DNA of 64,000 bases, from positions 206,710-270,709 of the forward strand of contig CAZCTW010000001.1 of assembly GCA_964501905.1 (NCBI GenBank). The letters are read 5' to 3'. The notes under the pieces are model-generated. The model worked only from the letters and a program-made list of their open reading frames with translations. It was not told the origin of the DNA and did no database searches. The first letter of the stretch is position 1. Each line of letters opens with the position of its first letter. A program made the position numbers and the translations under genes. Shown piece by piece: positions 24,253 to 33,244 of the stretch. Source of the stretch: B69-G16 sp964501905 (GTDB lineage Archaea > Thermoproteota > Thermoprotei > Thermofilales > B69-G16).

Positions 24253-25038
24253 GTGTTTAGAGAAATTCTGGAAAAAATACTTGGAGCTTTGATAGCTATG
24301 TTAAAGTTGTTGGGATATTCTAAGCTTCAGGACACGGGGACTATATGCCTGCTACCCGCAGCCCTCTACAGTGCCCTATTCTACTCAGGCTACGACATAA
24401 AACTCCGGCCTAGGCTAGGATTAGTGAAATATCATCAAAAATGGAGCCTTAGAGCTTTAGCCCTCTCTGCTGCCAGTTTTATCTTAAAAATCGCCTTAGA
24501 ATTTTCTAGACTTACGGTTACGTTAGTTCCGGGTCTTTTAGCTTTTAAAGCTAGCCTCTTACTTGAAGGGGTCTTGCCCGCTCTTTTTGGAATACCCGCC
24601 GCGTATGGCATGGGATTAGGCGCCGCGGTATCGGATGTCATTTCTAACGGATTTTCTGTAAAAAGTGCCAGTTATCTCTACTGGGGGGTAGCGTCCTATT
24701 ACATACTTTTCCGGTTTTATGGTGAGGATCCAAGTCTTGGAAATTTAAAGTCGTTGATGTCCTATACTCTCGGTTGGTGGAGTTGGAGTATAGGCACGAG
24801 CGTTATTTGGACCACAATTGCAGTTTTAGAAGGGTCTCTGCCTTTGGAAGTGGCCTGGTCTGCTTACATTGGAATCGTGCTCCTCGCCATGCTCGCTCTC
24901 TACGTGATCAACATGGCGCTCCTCCCACCATCTTACTTTATAGCCAAAAGAGTAGGGGTGTACTGGAGGGAGATACCGGGCTACTACGCCTATGAATACG
25001 TTTTTCCGAAGTTTGAAACGGAAACGGCGAAAATCTAA
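24253..25038 (+). CDS. Polytopic membrane protein (possible transporter substrate-binding subunit)
   Basis: 261 residues with about six hydrophobic segments. A central piece, LPALFGIPAAYGMGLGAAVSD, is loosely like the glycine-rich loop of energy-coupling-factor S components (QueT-like), which bind vitamins or bases. The similarity is weak, and no transporter partner gene is adjacent. The protein starts at GTG 24253. The C-terminal tail is soluble. I would call it a membrane protein of unknown function. Confidence 0.5.
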   Translation: MFREILEKILGALIAMLKLLGYSKLQDTGTICLLPAALYSALFYSGYDIKLRPRLGLVKYHQKWSLRALALSAASFILKIALEFSRLTVTLVPGLLAFKASLLLEGVLPALFGIPAAYGMGLGAAVSDVISNGFSVKSASYLYWGVASYYILFRFYGEDPSLGNLKSLMSYTLGWWSWSIGTSVIWTTIAVLEGSLPLEVAWSAYIGIVLLAMLALYVINMALLPPSYFIAKRVGVYWREIPGYYAYEYVFPKFETETAKI

Positions 25039-25078
25039 AAACTTTTATTTCTGAGCTTTTTCTTCGCATGGTGGAAAC

Positions 25079-26395
25079 TTGGCTGAGAAAAACTATGGCG
25101 AACTCGCCGTCGAATATGCAAGAAAGTGTAGGGGGAAGATTGAGGTAATCCCTAAATGCCCTATACGTAGATTGGAGGATTTCGCAATATGGTATACTCC
25201 TGGAGTAGCGGAGAATTGCCGCAGGATAGTCGAGAACGAGGATGAAAGCTTCGAACAGACCTGGCGCTGGAATACGGTCGCAGTAGTAACTGACGGTAGC
25301 AGGGTTTTAGGTTTAGGGAATATAGGGGCTACAGCCGGACTCCCCGTTATGGAAGGTAAAGCCCTATTGTTCAAGTATCTAGGCGGCGTAGACGCGATCC
25401 CCCTAGCTATAGCCACCCAAGAGGCAGAAGAAATAATCCGATTCGTAAAAAACATCGAGCCATCTTTTGGAGGAGTTAATTTAGAGGATATAGCCACCCC
25501 CAAGTGTTTCTACATTCTTGACAGGCTAAGGGAAGAACTCGACATCCCCGTGTGGCACGACGATCAGCAAGGGACCGCGACTGTGGTCTTAGCAGCTTTA
25601 ATAAACGCCTTGAAGCTAGTGGGCAAAAAGCTAGAGGAAATATCTATAGCTATGGTCGGCGCCGGCGCGGCCAACATAGCTATAGCTAAATTATTGACGA
25701 AAGCCGGTGTGGATGGAGGCAGAATTGTCATGGTGGATTCCAAGGGCATCTTGAATAGGGATAGACCTGACATGGAGCGCCTGAAAACGGAGAATCCCTA
25801 CAAGTGGAAGATAGCTAACCTAACTAATAGGGAGAATAGGGCCGGCGGTATAGCGGAGGCGCTTGAAGGGGCGGATGTTTTGATAGCTGCTTCGAGACCT
25901 GGACCGGGAATTATTAAAAAGGAGTGGATTGCGAAGATGTCGGAGGACGCTATAGTGTTCGCCCTAGCTAATCCCATTCCTGAGATATGGCCGTGGGAGG
26001 CTAAGGAGGCAGGAGCTAGAGTAGTAGCTACGGGCAGATCCGATTTCCCTAATCAAGTTAATAATAGCCTCGTCTTTCCAGCGGTTTTCAGGGGGGTTTT
26101 AGATGTTAGAGCTAAGAAAATAACTGACGAGATGACAATAGCCGCTGCCAGAGAACTAGCCAGCTATGCCGAGGAGAAGGGGTTAAAGGAGGATTACGTG
26201 GTGCCCACCATGGAGGATTGGGAGGTCTACCCTAGGGTTGCCGCCGTGGTAGCTGAGAAAGCTATAGAGCAGAGATTAGCCCGGAAAAAAATAAGCAGAG
26301 AGGAGGAAGAGGAAAATGCCAGAAGAATCGTCGAGAGAACGAGGCTTATTGTTAGACTTTTAATGGATTCGGGATTTATAGAGCCTTTAGATTGA
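25079..26395 (+). CDS. NAD(P)-dependent malic enzyme (oxaloacetate-decarboxylating)
   Basis: 438-residue malic enzyme that decarboxylates malate to pyruvate with NAD(P). Motifs include FAIWYTPGVAENCR, the catalytic-loop segments HDDQQGTATVVLAALINALK and the dinucleotide-binding MVGAGAANIAIAKLL, and RSDFPNQVNNSLVFPAVFRG. The length is typical of the short bacterial/archaeal type. It begins at TTG 25079 with GGTGG four bases upstream. It converges with, and its end overlaps by 20 bases, the malate dehydrogenase gene at 26376-27311, so both malate-using enzymes lie side by side. Confidence 0.93.
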   Translation: MAEKNYGELAVEYARKCRGKIEVIPKCPIRRLEDFAIWYTPGVAENCRRIVENEDESFEQTWRWNTVAVVTDGSRVLGLGNIGATAGLPVMEGKALLFKYLGGVDAIPLAIATQEAEEIIRFVKNIEPSFGGVNLEDIATPKCFYILDRLREELDIPVWHDDQQGTATVVLAALINALKLVGKKLEEISIAMVGAGAANIAIAKLLTKAGVDGGRIVMVDSKGILNRDRPDMERLKTENPYKWKIANLTNRENRAGGIAEALEGADVLIAASRPGPGIIKKEWIAKMSEDAIVFALANPIPEIWPWEAKEAGARVVATGRSDFPNQVNNSLVFPAVFRGVLDVRAKKITDEMTIAAARELASYAEEKGLKEDYVVPTMEDWEVYPRVAAVVAEKAIEQRLARKKISREEEEENARRIVERTRLIVRLLMDSGFIEPLD

Positions 26396-27311
26396 GGTTT
26401 TCTACGGCCTGATTAAAAGTACGATAAACTGCTATAGCAGCCATTTTTATCTTTTCGTTCTCCTCTTCAGTTATTCTATCCAATAGGATTGGTTGTATGG
26501 ATTTTCCCACTATAGAGGGGAGGCTTATGTGGACTTCCTCTTCTCCAATCCTATAAGGCGTGGCTACGCTCATAACTTTCCCCTCGTTTAGGAGTATAGA
26601 TCTTACTATATCCCTAAAAGCGTGCACAGGTCCACAAATTGTAGCCCCTGTATGTTTTATTATCCAAGCAGCTACTTCCTTCACTGACCTCTCCACTCCA
26701 TTTTTAAACTCCTCTAAATCCTCTTTTTTTAATACTTCATCTAAGTTAGCACCGTCGACCTTGACTGTAGACCAGAGAGGTACGGCGGCTTCTCCATGCT
26801 CACCCGCCACAAAACCCTCGACTTGGTTTACGCCTACTTCTAATCTCTTAGCTATTTCGCTCCTAAATCTTAGAGTATCCAAGTGGGTGCCGCTACCGAC
26901 TACTCTTTCACTTTTCGTAATTCTATAGAAGAGTGTAGCCATAGCGTCTACTGGATTTGTAATTATTAAATACCAAGATTCCCTATTGTTATCGAAAATT
27001 TTCTCGGCTATACCTTTTATTATTCCCGCATTTTTTACAGCTAGATCGCGTCGGCTCTGATCTGCACTTCTGGGAGACCCTGCTGCTACCACTATTATGT
27101 CCGCGTTCTCTACCTCCTCGACTTTCTCGAGACCTCTTATTTTAATATCTCTTTTTAGAGCCGCAGCAGCATGTTTGTAATCCTCAGCGAGAGCTTTAGC
27201 TAAATTAGGAACTATATCGACTAGCGTTAGCTCTGTCACATACCACTCGTTGATTAGTAACATAGCTAGGCTTTGCCCGATTTTTCCGCAGCCTACAACT
27301 GTGACATGCAT
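26376..27311 (-). CDS. Malate/lactate dehydrogenase
   Basis: 311-residue Rossmann-fold oxidoreductase of the LDH/MDH family. It shows the dinucleotide motif VVGCGKIGQSLA, the acidic residue in TLVDIV (NAD preference), SPRSADQSRRDL, ITNPVDAMAT, RVVGSGTHLDTLRFR and the catalytic His in GEHGEAAVP. SRRDL carries an Arg at the position that selects dicarboxylates in malate dehydrogenases, which favours malate over lactate. It pairs with the convergent malic enzyme. The intergenic region upstream of its start holds a possible C/D box RNA (27335-27383). Confidence 0.9.
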   Translation of the reverse strand: MHVTVVGCGKIGQSLAMLLINEWYVTELTLVDIVPNLAKALAEDYKHAAAALKRDIKIRGLEKVEEVENADIIVVAAGSPRSADQSRRDLAVKNAGIIKGIAEKIFDNNRESWYLIITNPVDAMATLFYRITKSERVVGSGTHLDTLRFRSEIAKRLEVGVNQVEGFVAGEHGEAAVPLWSTVKVDGANLDEVLKKEDLEEFKNGVERSVKEVAAWIIKHTGATICGPVHAFRDIVRSILLNEGKVMSVATPYRIGEEEVHISLPSIVGKSIQPILLDRITEEENEKIKMAAIAVYRTFNQAVENLNLKAL

Positions 27312-27334
27312 GACTATCGTCTACCTATAATTCG

Positions 27335-27383
27335 TCATTCTGTAGCGGCTTCATCATCTTTCAGAGCTTTGCACCTATATCAT
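27335..27383 (-). ncRNA. Candidate C/D box guide RNA
   Basis: Read on the minus strand, an ATGATAT box (27377-27383) is followed by 12 bases, CTGA (27361-27364), three bases, ATGATGA (27351-27357), 12 bases and ATGA (27335-27338). The internal CTGA and ATGATGA are perfect D' and C' boxes at the standard 12-3-12 spacing. The outer boxes are imperfect (AUGAUAU for C, AUGA for D). It lies in the leader of the malate dehydrogenase gene, between it and the AbrB gene. The guide upstream of D' is AGGTGCAAAGCT and that upstream of D is AGCCGCTACAGA; their targets are unknown. Confidence 0.4.
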
Positions 27384-27423
27384 CCGCGTTTATTGTAGAA
27401 TTAGTTTTAGTTGATAAACTTTG

Positions 27424-27735
27424 CTAGCTTATCGGTGTAATAGATAAAACTTCTATCTCCTCTCCGGGGATGAGTTTAAGCTCTTCTCTCACGTGCTTAG
27501 GAACCGTAAACTGTCTAGAGTCTGTATACCTAGTCTTAAGGAGCTTAGCCTCTATCTCGACTTCCCTGTCCTTATACTTTATGACTATTTTGGCTTTCTC
27601 GGCGTCCCCTATTCCCAGCGCCCTTACAAGCCTAGCTGGTATTAGTATTTGATTGTTCATATACATCTTAATCTTGTATGGGAGGCTTGTTATGTCAAAC
27701 CCTTTAACCCCCCTCCTCTTTCTCTCCTTTTCCAT
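27424..27735 (-). CDS. Tandem AbrB/MazE-type DNA-binding protein
   Basis: 103 residues that look like two swapped-hairpin AbrB domains in a row: MYMNNQILIPARLVRALGIG and later RYTDSRQFTVPKHVREELKL followed by GEEIEVLSI. Such small archaeal proteins act as transcription regulators or antitoxins. No toxin gene is adjacent, so regulation is likelier. The start ATG has GGGGGTGA a few bases upstream. The 245-base gap to the next gene, with a palindrome ACGTATATACGT at 27833-27844, may hold operators. Confidence 0.72.
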   Translation of the reverse strand: MEKERKRRGVKGFDITSLPYKIKMYMNNQILIPARLVRALGIGDAEKAKIVIKYKDREVEIEAKLLKTRYTDSRQFTVPKHVREELKLIPGEEIEVLSITPIS

Positions 27736-27990
27736 TTTTCACCCCCTATTCTCTTTTATCCATCCGACTTATATAAATCTTTTTTATTTCTATCAAATAT
27801 CCCCTTTTTGCTAAATAAACAGTAAAAAATTCACGTATATACGTTTAGACCATGGCACAGTTAACATTATAAAGATATTGAGTTGACATTCTGTGCATTG
27901 GCGAATCCCGCTCTGTCAGAATATAGAAAACGCTGCGTTAACCTATAATATCTAACTTTTAATTATCTTACCGAGCATTGAGTGGTCGCT

Positions 27991-30255
27991 ATGGATAAAG
28001 GACACGATAGATCCTATATCTTGCTCGCCATAGCATCGGCGGCATTGCTATTGTTATTTTTGGCTAGCGTAGACGCTCAAGTAACAGAGTACGCAAACGT
28101 TACCGTAAACTTATTCGATTATAGCGGAAACCCCCTCTACGAGAACAACTTATACCCGAAACTAGAGATTTATGACGCTAATGGAACCCTGCTTAAGAGC
28201 TTAACTTGCGAAGCAGCCACTTGTAGAGTACTTAATTTAACCGTCGACTCCTACTCTTTTAAGGTCTACTGGCGCCGCGTAGAAGTCGCGTATATAAACA
28301 AAACTTTAACAACCGGAGAAAACGTGGTAAACATTACGTGTAACGTTAGAAGAGTGCGTATACGAGCTGTAGACGATGAGGATAGGATGATAGAAAATGT
28401 GGACATTTCACTCTTCGGACCTTTGCCTGGGTATCAAAACTCTTACCCTTTCAACACGGGGGAAGGCGAAATAGTTAAACTATTACCGTTTGGAACCTAT
28501 AAGTTAAGCTCGGTGGTATGGCAATGGAAAGTAGATGATAAGACGTTCTCGGTAGACGTTTCCCCCGAGGATGAGGTGAAATATGTAGTCGGGGCTCAGG
28601 GGGATTTTATCAAAATTCCGGTTAAGGTTGCGCATTCTTTAACGGTAGCTTTCTACACTCTAGATGGAAGGGAGTTGACAGGTGACGAAGCGGAAGTACT
28701 AGTAGAGTTCAAATATAGGGGAGATTGGATGAGTATACTGAGAAACGATCTATCGTCCTCTAATAAAGTTACTTTGGGCCCGATACCCTATGGGGAATAT
28801 AAGTTTTCTCTATTTTGGGAGGAGAGACTTCTTTTCTCGGAGAAAATTCTCGTAAACGAGTCGATATACGAGAGATTGGAAGACGGCTTATTAAAGTTAA
28901 AAGTTTCAATGTATAGGAGTTTAATTGTAAGATTTATAGGTGCTCAAGGACAACCTTTAAAAAAAATGTACGTTGTCCTCGTAGCTCCATACGGTGAAAA
29001 TTTCACTTACACAACTGACGAGGGGGGCAAAATAAGGCTAGCTAACTTAACAGCTGGCAAGTACGTCGCCATGCTTAGGTGGATTGCGGGCTACGCTGAA
29101 GTAGAGCTGGATTTAACCCCGGGGAAAGTTCAGGGGCATGTAGTGGAAGTAGTTGTGGACTTCTATGAGATTAAGCTTAAAATATACCCTAAGGGTTCAG
29201 AAACCTTACCGGAGAACTTGCATATACTCTTTAGATGTAATGAAGTACTGTTGTTAAATGAGAGTTTAAAAGAGGAGAGAGGGGTTTTTGAGAAAACATT
29301 TAGTGATCTCTACTCTAAAGCAGCGTATACGCTGAGGATTAGATACATGGGCTACACCCTATACGAGAAGAGGGTGAGCGTCGAAGCCGGCTCTATCGAG
29401 GTTGAGGTGGAGCTATACGATTTAACAGTTAGAGTGCTAAGCCGTAGCAACTCCACGCTTTCTAAAGCGCGCGTAGTGCTAAAATACCCGAGAGGGGAGA
29501 TCGTAGAACGCGAGACTAGCGAAGGAGGAGAATGTATTTTCAAGCATTTAATCGCGGGTTACGGCACGTATAGGCTAAACGTATACTGGAAAAACTATTT
29601 AGTGGGTAGTTTTACCCTTAAAGATGAAGACATCTCGAAGGGGAAATTGGACGTTAAAGTAAACGTCTACGATTTATCGTTTAAGGTTTACAACAGCCTA
29701 CACAACGGTCTCCCGAACGTCGAGATTAAAGTCTATTTGAGAAATTCCACTTCTACAGTCTTATTGGCAAATGTTACCACGGATCCGACGGGATTTGCTA
29801 AACTATCTAATGTCCCAGTACCCTCTGGCTATGACGTCATAGCTGACGTGGACTACAAAAATAAGTTCACAGTTAAGGGCGTGGTATTGGAGAAGCCAGG
29901 AAAAACTAAGGAGATAACTCTAGACGTTCTAGTAGAGATTTTCGGCATACCGCTTTCTACCTTAGAAACTTTAGCACTAGTATCAGGCACGATTGTATGC
30001 TCTGTAGGAGCTTACTTTTTCATACGTTGGTATATGTTTAGAAAATCTGTAACGCATATTTTCTCAGAAGGTAGAGCTCTATCCGAAACATATGAGCGCG
30101 AGTATCCTTTAGGCTATGAGACCATAGAGGAGTATGAAGAAGAAAAGAGGAATCCACTATCTAGAATTTGGAAAAAAATGAGAGATAGACTGCGGGAGTT
30201 ACTTGAAGGTGGAGAAGAAGAAGAGTATGAAGAAGAGTACGATATATTCGGCTAG
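27991..30255 (+). CDS. Large membrane-anchored surface protein with repeated beta domains
   Basis: About 754 residues. A signal-like hydrophobic stretch (SYILLAIASAALLLLFLA) leads the protein outside. It contains at least six repeats of about 90-110 residues with the pattern ...V.VYD/FYDL..KV.. then a glycine turn and ...KYRLSVYWK/YWR..., like carboxypeptidase-regulatory or Ig-like folds. Many N-glycosylation sequons (NXS/T) are present. A C-terminal transmembrane helix (ETLALVSGTIVCSVGAYFFI, ~residue 655) is followed by a charged tail ending in EEEYEEEYDIFG. It resembles the shorter protein at 34089. Cell-surface or adhesion roles are inferred; no enzymatic motif is seen. Confidence 0.7.
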   Translation: MDKGHDRSYILLAIASAALLLLFLASVDAQVTEYANVTVNLFDYSGNPLYENNLYPKLEIYDANGTLLKSLTCEAATCRVLNLTVDSYSFKVYWRRVEVAYINKTLTTGENVVNITCNVRRVRIRAVDDEDRMIENVDISLFGPLPGYQNSYPFNTGEGEIVKLLPFGTYKLSSVVWQWKVDDKTFSVDVSPEDEVKYVVGAQGDFIKIPVKVAHSLTVAFYTLDGRELTGDEAEVLVEFKYRGDWMSILRNDLSSSNKVTLGPIPYGEYKFSLFWEERLLFSEKILVNESIYERLEDGLLKLKVSMYRSLIVRFIGAQGQPLKKMYVVLVAPYGENFTYTTDEGGKIRLANLTAGKYVAMLRWIAGYAEVELDLTPGKVQGHVVEVVVDFYEIKLKIYPKGSETLPENLHILFRCNEVLLLNESLKEERGVFEKTFSDLYSKAAYTLRIRYMGYTLYEKRVSVEAGSIEVEVELYDLTVRVLSRSNSTLSKARVVLKYPRGEIVERETSEGGECIFKHLIAGYGTYRLNVYWKNYLVGSFTLKDEDISKGKLDVKVNVYDLSFKVYNSLHNGLPNVEIKVYLRNSTSTVLLANVTTDPTGFAKLSNVPVPSGYDVIADVDYKNKFTVKGVVLEKPGKTKEITLDVLVEIFGIPLSTLETLALVSGTIVCSVGAYFFIRWYMFRKSVTHIFSEGRALSETYEREYPLGYETIEEYEEEKRNPLSRIWKKMRDRLRELLEGGEEEEYEEEYDIFG

Positions 30256-31255
30256 GCGGATCTTTAGGATAAGTCAGGATATTCCTCTAATAGGGCATGT
30301 GGCTTTTGGATTAATTGACCGAGGAACCAATCTCGTGCAGGTAAGGCCTACATCTCTCTGTCCTTTATCCTGCATATTCTGCTCGGTCGACGCTGGCCCC
30401 AAATCTAGGTATAGAGCTACCGAGTACCTAGTCGATTTAGATTATCTCGTAGATGCTTTGAAAGAACTAGTAAGATACAAGGGCATAAGAGATGCTCAGG
30501 CACACATAGATGCCGTAGGGGACCCGCTCACCTACCCGAAGATAGTGGAGCTTATCCAGCATATAAGAGAGATAGAGGGTATAGGAGTCATCTCGTTGGA
30601 GACCCATGGCGCATTGCTCAGCGAGGAAATTCTAGACGAGATGGATGCCGCCGGACTTTCCAGGCTCAATTTATCGATAGATACTATGAACCCTGACTTA
30701 GCTAAATTTCTAGCTGGTGCCGACTGGTATGACTTGACCAAAGTGCTAGAGCTAGCCGCCTACGTGGCGGAGAATTTGAAAATGGACTTACTGATCGCAC
30801 CCGTCTGGATCCCCGGGTTAAATGACAAAGATATGTTGAAAATAATCGAATTCGCTAAAAAAATCGGAGCTGGGAAGCGATGGCCTCCTCTAGGCATACA
30901 GAAATATGAGGTCCATAAATACGGTCGCAAGCCTAAAGGAGTTAAGCCAATATCATGGTATGAATTCTACAGGACCCTGAGAGTATGGGAGAAAAAGTAC
31001 GGTGTGAAACTCGTACTAAACCCTAAAGACTTCGGGATATACAAAGTTAAAAGCCTGCCCTTAGTTTTTAAGAAAGGGCAGAAAGTCTCCGCGAAAATTG
31101 TAGGTCCGGGTTGGCATAAGGGGGAGTGGTTAGCAGTCGCTAAGGGGAGAGTTATAGCTGTTCTAGGAACCGCCGGAGATCCTCCGATCGGTTCTCAGGT
31201 TAAAGTAGAGATATTGAGGAATAAACATAACATTTATGTTGGAGTTTTAGGCTAG
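30227..31255 (+). CDS. Radical SAM enzyme with C-terminal TRAM-like domain
   Basis: 342 residues from ATG 30227. The 4Fe-4S cluster motif is CPLSCIFC (Cys45, Cys49, Cys52), placed after VRPTSL. The rest follows a radical SAM barrel: AHIDAVGDPLTYPKI, SLETHGALLSEE and RLNLSIDTMNPD. The last ~65 residues (VSAKIVGPGWHKGEWLAVAK... GTAGDPPIGSQVKVEIL) look like a TRAM RNA-binding domain, suggesting an RNA substrate. The start ATG overlaps the end of the preceding gene by about 30 bases. A TTG at 30203 is an alternative. The specific reaction is unknown. Confidence 0.82.
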   Translation: MKKSTIYSARRIFRISQDIPLIGHVAFGLIDRGTNLVQVRPTSLCPLSCIFCSVDAGPKSRYRATEYLVDLDYLVDALKELVRYKGIRDAQAHIDAVGDPLTYPKIVELIQHIREIEGIGVISLETHGALLSEEILDEMDAAGLSRLNLSIDTMNPDLAKFLAGADWYDLTKVLELAAYVAENLKMDLLIAPVWIPGLNDKDMLKIIEFAKKIGAGKRWPPLGIQKYEVHKYGRKPKGVKPISWYEFYRTLRVWEKKYGVKLVLNPKDFGIYKVKSLPLVFKKGQKVSAKIVGPGWHKGEWLAVAKGRVIAVLGTAGDPPIGSQVKVEILRNKHNIYVGVLG

Positions 31256-33070
31256 GAGCCCGCTCGGCAGGGAGATTATAGTAGGTTTTATGCCTAGCAT
31301 TTCTAGAATTTTCTTACTCAAAGCTCTTCTATCCAGTATGAAAAATGATGCTTTGTCTTGGGGACCTCTAATAGCTCTGCCGAACGCTTGCTTCACTTTA
31401 ATAATAGTGGGTATTAGCACTACGTACTCCCACCCTTTCTCCTTGCCGTATAACTCGCTCATTCTAGCCAAATACGCTTCTAGGTAGTCGTTTGGCTCCG
31501 GAAAGGGTAGCCCGGCGACCACGACAGCTCCAATTAAGCTACCCCCCTCCCTAGTGAGTTCTATGCCCTCAGTGAGCTTACCACCTGCTACAGCGTGTAT
31601 CACTACTCCTTCTCTTATACGCTCAACTTCTTCTGTAACGTCGTCTATTCTCGTATCCTCTTTCTCCACTATATCCGTGATCTTCTCCTCTATTCTCTCT
31701 TTAACTTCCTCGTAGAATGGTAGAACTTTCCTCATAACTTCGTACGACGGATACACGGCTAAAACTACGTATTCGCACGGAATTCTCGACCTTATGTACA
31801 GGATGTAATACGCCAGCTTCCTGTATATCTCCGAGCTCCTAGCCTTATACTTAGTAGTTACGTTGGCCGCGCAGAAGTAACGCCTGTTTTCGGAAGGAAA
31901 GATATCGCCAACCTCTATGTACTCTATCTCTCCCCTTAAACCGTAAACGTTTTTAAGATAGTCCAGGGGCGGCAGAGTTCCCGACATCAATATCGCCGAG
32001 TAAGCTTCGTTTAGTAAAGCAGTAGCTATAGCGGGGTTTAACACCTTAACCTCTATTTTATCTCCTAGGGCGAAAAGCCCTACATCTTCATAGTGTAGGG
32101 CATACGTTATCTCAAAATAGTGGAGAAACCTCCACACGCTTCTCAAATAGCTCCTAGCTCTTAAACCCTGCATCTCCACCTTCACGCGTCTAATAGCTTC
32201 GGAGGCTTCGCCTAGCACGTCTAGGTTTACAATCTCCACTACCTCTCTGTAGAAATAGTCCAGGTTTAAGCGTAAATACCTCCTAGCTCCCCTATACTTT
32301 TCCATAAAGTTAAGCACGGCGCGGACGTACTCTCTACAAGCCTCTCGAAACTGTTCCGAAATCGCGTAACCGTATTTATCGAGCTCGCTGAGAGCACGTT
32401 CTACAGTTCTCGCTGATATGCCTCTATCCGAGCTCTGAGTTACGCTCTCTAAGTTGTGAGCTTCGTCCACTACCACGATCGCGTCTTTTAGGCGTAGAAC
32501 GCCGCCGTCATAGGAGAACACGCTCTGCCTTATATATGGATTGAAGAGGTAAGGGTAGGTAGCTACGATAAAGTGGGCTTCGTCGAACATGTACTTGCAG
32601 GCGTACCATGGACAAGCTTTTTCTTGAAGAGCGATTTCCAAGAACTCGGAGATAGTCGAATAAGGCCCCGGCCTGAGCTTTTTAAGAGGACAAAGATTTC
32701 TAGACCTAAAATCTCTACACGTTTCTATGAACTCCTCGCTAGGCATCTTAAGCTCTTGGCCAGTTCTAAGCCTGTGAAAGCACATATCCCTTTTAGCTAT
32801 TAAAAAAGTGTAGTTAATCCAGTCGGCCTTAGACTTTAGCATGTAAAGCTCTTTTAAAACCGGCCTAACTTCGTTTTTTGTACGAACTACGTAAAGGCAC
32901 TTTTTGTCCCCGTGTTTTTCGATGAACTCGGCGATAGAGTATAGAACCACTATGGTCTTTCCGAAACCAGTAGGCGCATTTAACCCTACGATCCTGCTAG
33001 CTTCTAGGCTTTCTTCTATGGCTTTTATAACTTCTCTCTGTTTCTCCCTAAACTTAGGGTAAGGCCACAT
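31247..33070 (-). CDS. XPD/Rad3-family DNA helicase, copy 1
   Basis: 607-residue SF2 helicase of the XPD/DinG type. It shows Walker A NAPTGFGKT (residues 31-39), the iron-sulfur cluster cysteines between residues ~95 and 165 (CFHRL, ETC, NLCPLK, KACPWYACKYM), the DEAH box in IVVDEAHNLESV, and late helicase motifs such as SGTLPP and QAFGRAIRGPQD. XPD opens DNA around damage in nucleotide excision repair and needs an intact Fe-S domain. A second XPD-like gene lies at 46835. It converges with the radical SAM gene and overlaps its end by nine bases. Confidence 0.9.
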   Translation of the reverse strand: MWPYPKFREKQREVIKAIEESLEASRIVGLNAPTGFGKTIVVLYSIAEFIEKHGDKKCLYVVRTKNEVRPVLKELYMLKSKADWINYTFLIAKRDMCFHRLRTGQELKMPSEEFIETCRDFRSRNLCPLKKLRPGPYSTISEFLEIALQEKACPWYACKYMFDEAHFIVATYPYLFNPYIRQSVFSYDGGVLRLKDAIVVVDEAHNLESVTQSSDRGISARTVERALSELDKYGYAISEQFREACREYVRAVLNFMEKYRGARRYLRLNLDYFYREVVEIVNLDVLGEASEAIRRVKVEMQGLRARSYLRSVWRFLHYFEITYALHYEDVGLFALGDKIEVKVLNPAIATALLNEAYSAILMSGTLPPLDYLKNVYGLRGEIEYIEVGDIFPSENRRYFCAANVTTKYKARSSEIYRKLAYYILYIRSRIPCEYVVLAVYPSYEVMRKVLPFYEEVKERIEEKITDIVEKEDTRIDDVTEEVERIREGVVIHAVAGGKLTEGIELTREGGSLIGAVVVAGLPFPEPNDYLEAYLARMSELYGKEKGWEYVVLIPTIIKVKQAFGRAIRGPQDKASFFILDRRALSKKILEMLGIKPTIISLPSGLLA

Positions 33071-33244
33071 TATGGCTAAACCTTACATATAAATTATCCC
33101 TCTGTTATATAATATCATAACGCTTAACTCTTTAACTTTTTTGAATTTAATTTTAAAACTAGAATTAACATTTTGCTTTAAACCTCTCCTAACTCACACT
33201 TCTCAGCGTTATAGTTTAATAAATACTTCTACCTTAGATAGCTG

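Noticed and set aside
27424..27735. AbrB-type protein as an antitoxin
   Set aside because: No toxin-like ORF is adjacent on either side; the tandem AbrB layout fits a regulator better.
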